Shown piece by piece: positions 4,686 to 5,436 of a stretch of DNA of 5,436 bases. The notes beneath the pieces were generated by a model, which was given only the letters and a program-made list of their open reading frames with translations, was not told the origin of the DNA and did not search any database. The translations under genes and the position numbers were made by a program. This DNA is from Promethearchaeota archaeon (GTDB taxonomy: Archaea > Asgardarchaeota > Lokiarchaeia > Sigyniarchaeales > SOKP01): NCBI GenBank assembly GCA_030615235.1, contig JAUWZR010000175.1, positions 1 to 5,436 on the forward strand, read 5' to 3'. Every line of letters starts with the position of its first letter. The first letter of the stretch is position 1.

Positions 4686-4695
4686 TTTTTTTTTT
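4686..4695 (+). terminator. Isolated T10 tract
   Basis: Ten consecutive T residues follow CC at 4684-4685. The tract could end a plus-strand transcript, but no gene precedes it; the nested hairpin at 4577-4639 is the nearest structured element. In such AT-rich DNA it might also be chance. Confidence 0.3.
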
Positions 4696-4718
4696 CATAT
4701 TTATTAAAAATATCTCGA

Positions 4719-4809
4719 TTTTTTAATAAAAAATAATAACAGAGTTTTAAGAGTATTATAATTGGGCTATTATTTATAAATACTCATTGTTATATCTTTT
4801 ATTAGAAAA
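4719..4809. repeat. Long imperfect hairpin
   Basis: Bases 4719-4733 pair with 4795-4809 (one mismatch, one G-T). Next ATAAC (4736-4740) pairs with GTTAT (4789-4793), and then GAGTATT (4751-4757) pairs with AATACTC (4779-4785), continuing four more pairs past a one-base bulge. The outer arm is poly-T/poly-A rich and so weak evidence, but the inner GAGTATT stem is more specific. Confidence 0.5.
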
Positions 4810-4890
4810 AGCGCCCATTTTTCGGCATTCCATTTCTATTTCCATTTTTTAATCACTTAATTAAAAATAATTATAACGGGCGTTTTTTCT
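4804..4890. repeat. 16-bp inverted repeat with GC-rich core and flanking T-tract
   Basis: AGAAAAAGCGCCCATT (4804-4819) pairs with AACGGGCGTTTTTTCT (4875-4890) over 16 positions with one G-T pair and one mismatch, enclosing 55 bases. The GCGCCC/GGGCG core is one of the few GC-rich stretches here. With A-run on the left and T-run on the right it resembles a bidirectional terminator with a large loop. Its left arm overlaps the right arm of the preceding hairpin. Confidence 0.55.
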
Positions 4891-4985
4891 CATTTTTCCT
4901 TCTAGTTAAATTAATTACAGAAGAAACAACTAATCTTATATTTATTCTTGTATTATTGAGCTTTACTAATAATTTTTACTTTAAG

Positions 4986-5436
4986 ATGACGAAGAACTTT
5001 AAAATTATCCATAGAGAATTTAAGACGGCGCTAAATAAGTTAAAGTATCCAGATTCTTGGTTTTGGTGTCGATATACCATAAATCCTTACTCTGGATGTG
5101 CTCATACTTGTATATATTGCGATGCTAGAAGCCAGAGGTATTATTTAAGTCAGGATTTTGAAACAGAAGTAATCGTGAAATCAAATATAGATAACATTTT
5201 AGACCAAAGAATAAAAAGATCCCGAACGCTACTACCAGACGTAATAGGTCCAGGCGGTGTTTGCGACGCATACCAACCAATTGAATTAGAAGTTAAAAAT
5301 ACTCTAAAAATTCTAAAAGTAATAGAAAAACATAAATATCCGGTAAATATCGCTACAAAATCAAACTTGATAACTAGGGATATAGAAATACTAAATAAAA
5401 TTGCAAAAGATACCTGGTGTACTGTTGGTTTTTCTA
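4986..5436 (+). CDS. SplB-like (COG1533-type) radical SAM protein, 5' part
   Basis: The frame is open from ATG at 4986 to the window edge (150 codons), so the C-terminal half is missing. The radical SAM motif CxxxCxxC is at C38-AHT-C42-IY-C45, within YTINPYSGCAHTCIYCDAR (30-48), a hallmark of this branch. The following GGVCDAYQPIE segment (90-100) corresponds to the family's G-V-T-D-x-Y-Q-P-x-E motif, with Cys in the usual Thr position. NIATKSNLITRDIEIL (121-136) is also typical. The family is named after spore photoproduct lyase but most members are uncharacterised, so DNA repair activity is not established. It stands alone after the inverted-repeat-rich region, on the plus strand. No close Shine-Dalgarno sequence is seen. 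Confidence 0.9.
   Translation, partial: MTKNFKIIHREFKTALNKLKYPDSWFWCRYTINPYSGCAHTCIYCDARSQRYYLSQDFETEVIVKSNIDNILDQRIKRSRTLLPDVIGPGGVCDAYQPIELEVKNTLKILKVIEKHKYPVNIATKSNLITRDIEILNKIAKDTWCTVGFS

Larger units (their letters stand above)
4441..4985. other. Gene-free, inverted-repeat-rich region between tRNA-Gly and the right-hand radical SAM gene
   Basis: No protein gene or known RNA family is apparent in these 545 very AT-rich bases. The region holds two short tandem hairpins just after the tRNA terminator, a nested hairpin at 4577-4639, a T10 tract at 4686-4695 and two overlapping long hairpins between 4719 and 4890. The promoter of the downstream gene should lie at its right end; CTTATATTTA at 4935-4944 is a TATA-like candidate. 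I found no copy of the tRNA 3' end here that would mark an integration site. Confidence 0.6.

Noticed and set aside
4369..4985. Integration site for a mobile element at the tRNA-Gly 3' end
   Set aside because: No second copy of the tRNA 3' end, no integrase and no mobile-element gene is seen in the window.

Overview
The window is archaeal, AT-rich DNA. The evidence is a block of proteins of archaeal/eukaryotic type: ribosomal proteins eS19, eL39 and eL31, a PDCD5-family protein, a CRM/YhbY-domain protein, the RNase P subunit Rpp21 and the 18S/16S-type methyltransferase Nep1. A tRNA-Gly with discriminator A and no encoded CCA fits this. Archaeal TATA-like boxes and T-tract terminators occur where expected. 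The AT-richness, the TTG or non-standard start codons and the acidic extension on eL31 would suit a Lokiarchaeia-like Asgard lineage, but that placement is a guess.

Layout. The left edge (1-587, minus) is the N-terminal part of a radical SAM protein with a preceding Cys4 zinc-ribbon-like segment. Bases 588-1026 hold no convincing gene. A 73-residue stand-alone BRCT-domain gene follows (1027-1248, minus). Bases 1403 to about 2833 (minus) form a compact operon, transcribed in the order eS19, PDCD5-like, eL39, eL31. Divergent from it, starting at 2926 (plus), is a second operon: CRM/YhbY protein, Rpp21 and Nep1. Together the two operons are a ribosome-assembly and RNA-processing neighbourhood with a shared 92-bp divergent promoter region. 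A tRNA-Gly(TCC) with its own TATA box and T-tract is at 4369-4440. Bases 4441-4985 are gene-free but rich in inverted repeats. The right edge (4986-5436, plus) is the N-terminal part of a second radical SAM protein, of the SplB-like (COG1533) type.

Points that stand out. The eS19 gene has no ATG, GTG or TTG in frame at its N-terminus and seems to need a start such as ATT. The BRCT gene starts at TTG inside the end of a Shine-Dalgarno-led 9-codon mini-ORF. eL31 carries an extra acidic N-terminal tail of about 72 residues. The region downstream of the tRNA has several hairpins, two of which overlap and exclude each other.
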